Shown here one piece after another: positions 63,407 to 64,000 of a DNA stretch of 64,000 bases. A program made the position numbers and the translations under genes. Below the pieces are notes generated by a model. It worked only from the letters and a program-made list of their open reading frames with translations. It was not told the DNA's origin and did not search any database. The stretch is from Glaciecola sp048820975 (GTDB lineage: Bacteria > Pseudomonadota > Gammaproteobacteria > Enterobacterales > Alteromonadaceae). The stretch is taken from positions 1,612,001 through 1,676,000 of the forward strand of contig NZ_JBMEUF010000001.1 in the NCBI RefSeq assembly GCF_048820975.1, read 5' to 3'. Positions within the stretch are counted from its first letter, which is position 1. Every line of letters begins with the position of its first letter.

Positions 63407-64000
63407 CGTTTAGGTGACTTTCTAAGCCAATACATTATTAAACCTGTAACACAAAGTATTACCGGTGCTAAACCAATAATGCACCAAACTATTTTTGACC
63501 AAATCCCCGCAAAGTAGCCAAAATGCAGTTTACGAGTGCTGTCATCAAATTTCGCGAAGAAACCCGCGTTTCGAATATCGTATTTTGATAGCAGCTCACC
63601 GCTGTCTTTATCATAGGTAACCATACTGGCATACTGGCTAATAAGTGGGTTTGCGGTGTCTACCTCACCATAAAAAGTAATGTGCATTCCAGGCTCATTT
63701 GGAATGGCCAAATACGTGCCTTGAAAACTTGGAATGGCTTGCTCAGTATTTTGCTTAAGTTGCTCAAATGAAATGCTAGGCGAATGATAGGCCTGTGTAA
63801 TATACACATGCTCTTGCTCATCGCTGTGCTCCATTACTTCGTGCAATATAATAGCCACATTCCAATACACGCCCGTAAAGGATATTAAAATAAATATGGG
63901 GCTTGCAATAATGCCTATAAGCTTGTGCAGGTCGCTGAACATTATTCGACTCGCTGCGTGCCATCTTAAGGTAAATATTTTACGCCAAAAACCTCGATAT
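63388..64000 (-). CDS. PepSY-associated membrane protein (N-terminus beyond right edge)
   Basis: The frame stays open from the stop at 63388 to the right edge, past the ATG at 63942; the upstream part reads WRKIFTLRWHAASRI, typical of this family, so translation starts outside the window. Visible features: a membrane helix (IGIIASPIFILISFTGVYW), a PepSY-like periplasmic domain with DLHK before it, and a second helix (VWCIIGLAPVILCVTGLIMYW) near the C-terminus, then a basic tail. Such PepSY_TM proteins are often iron-regulated and sit beside siderophore receptors. This fits the nearby siderophore-interacting protein. Confidence 0.88.
   Translation of the reverse strand, partial: YRGFWRKIFTLRWHAASRIMFSDLHKLIGIIASPIFILISFTGVYWNVAIILHEVMEHSDEQEHVYITQAYHSPSISFEQLKQNTEQAIPSFQGTYLAIPNEPGMHITFYGEVDTANPLISQYASMVTYDKDSGELLSKYDIRNAGFFAKFDDSTRKLHFGYFAGIWSKIVWCIIGLAPVILCVTGLIMYWLRKSPKRQRRAR

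Noticed and set aside
1..64000. tRNA genes, rRNA, CRISPR arrays, transposons, integrases or att-like repeats
   Set aside because: None recognised in the intergenic regions by reading; gene order is ordinary chromosomal.

Overview
The window is chromosomal DNA of a Gram-negative marine gammaproteobacterium, most likely an Alteromonadales/Alteromonadaceae member. Evidence: moderate AT-richness, the conserved rpsU-yqeY-dnaG-rpoD block, close resemblance of RpoD, SrkA, BolA, RlmG and HldD to gammaproteobacterial proteins, families common in Alteromonadales (DUF3016, DUF3718, TIGR02450), and exosortase-A-associated sugar genes. Genus cannot be fixed by eye. I found no tRNA, rRNA, CRISPR array, transposase, integrase or prophage gene.

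Layout. 1-5 kb: an HDOD signalling protein, a HIT hydrolase, a uppP-folK-folB operon, plsY and tsaD. 5-10 kb: the macromolecular-synthesis block rpsU, yqeY, dnaG, rpoD. 10-19 kb: an RND efflux pair, a lipoprotein that looks like a catalytically dead Nudix domain, a DmdC/FadE-type acyl-CoA dehydrogenase, a diguanylate cyclase and a secreted DUF3718 protein. 19-21 kb: methionine gamma-lyase divergent from an Lrp-type regulator. 21-25.5 kb: a secreted modular nuclease ending in a dockerin, followed 33 bp later by a small cohesin-domain protein with a PEP-CTERM-like C-terminal sorting tail; a good Pho-box candidate lies upstream. 25.5-30 kb: GNAT, mgtE, htpX, DUF3016 and a hypothetical. 30-35.6 kb: ccoG, srkA, a cobalamin riboswitch with btuB, and dsbA.

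35.8-46.4 kb is a surface-polysaccharide region made of two convergent, tightly overlapping operons. The plus-strand operon encodes a polysaccharide deacetylase, two glycosyltransferases and an O-ligase of the exosortase-A-associated family. The minus-strand operon encodes a membrane-anchored heparinase-type lyase, an HldD-like epimerase, HddA, GmhA and HddC, i.e. a GDP-heptose pathway. 46.7-57 kb holds housekeeping and stress genes (diguanylate cyclase, SulP, bolA, rlmE, TrmH-type methyltransferase, AlkB, S9 peptidase, rlmG, cyclophilin, a small outer-membrane protein, a Trp-rich protein). 57-64 kb holds an acetolactate-synthase-like/aldehyde dehydrogenase pair, a PAS-GGDEF protein, a siderophore-interacting flavoprotein divergent from a MarR regulator with two visible operators, and a PepSY membrane protein cut by the right edge.

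The most interesting proposal is the 21-25.5 kb locus: a dockerin-bearing extracellular nuclease and its own cohesin that may be fixed to the cell surface by an exosortase-type tail, probably switched on by phosphate starvation. It would be a small non-cellulosomal cohesin-dockerin module for holding a DNA-scavenging enzyme at the cell. The exosortase-A-associated sugar genes at 36-40.6 kb suggest this genome has the matching sorting machinery, although no exosortase gene lies in the window.
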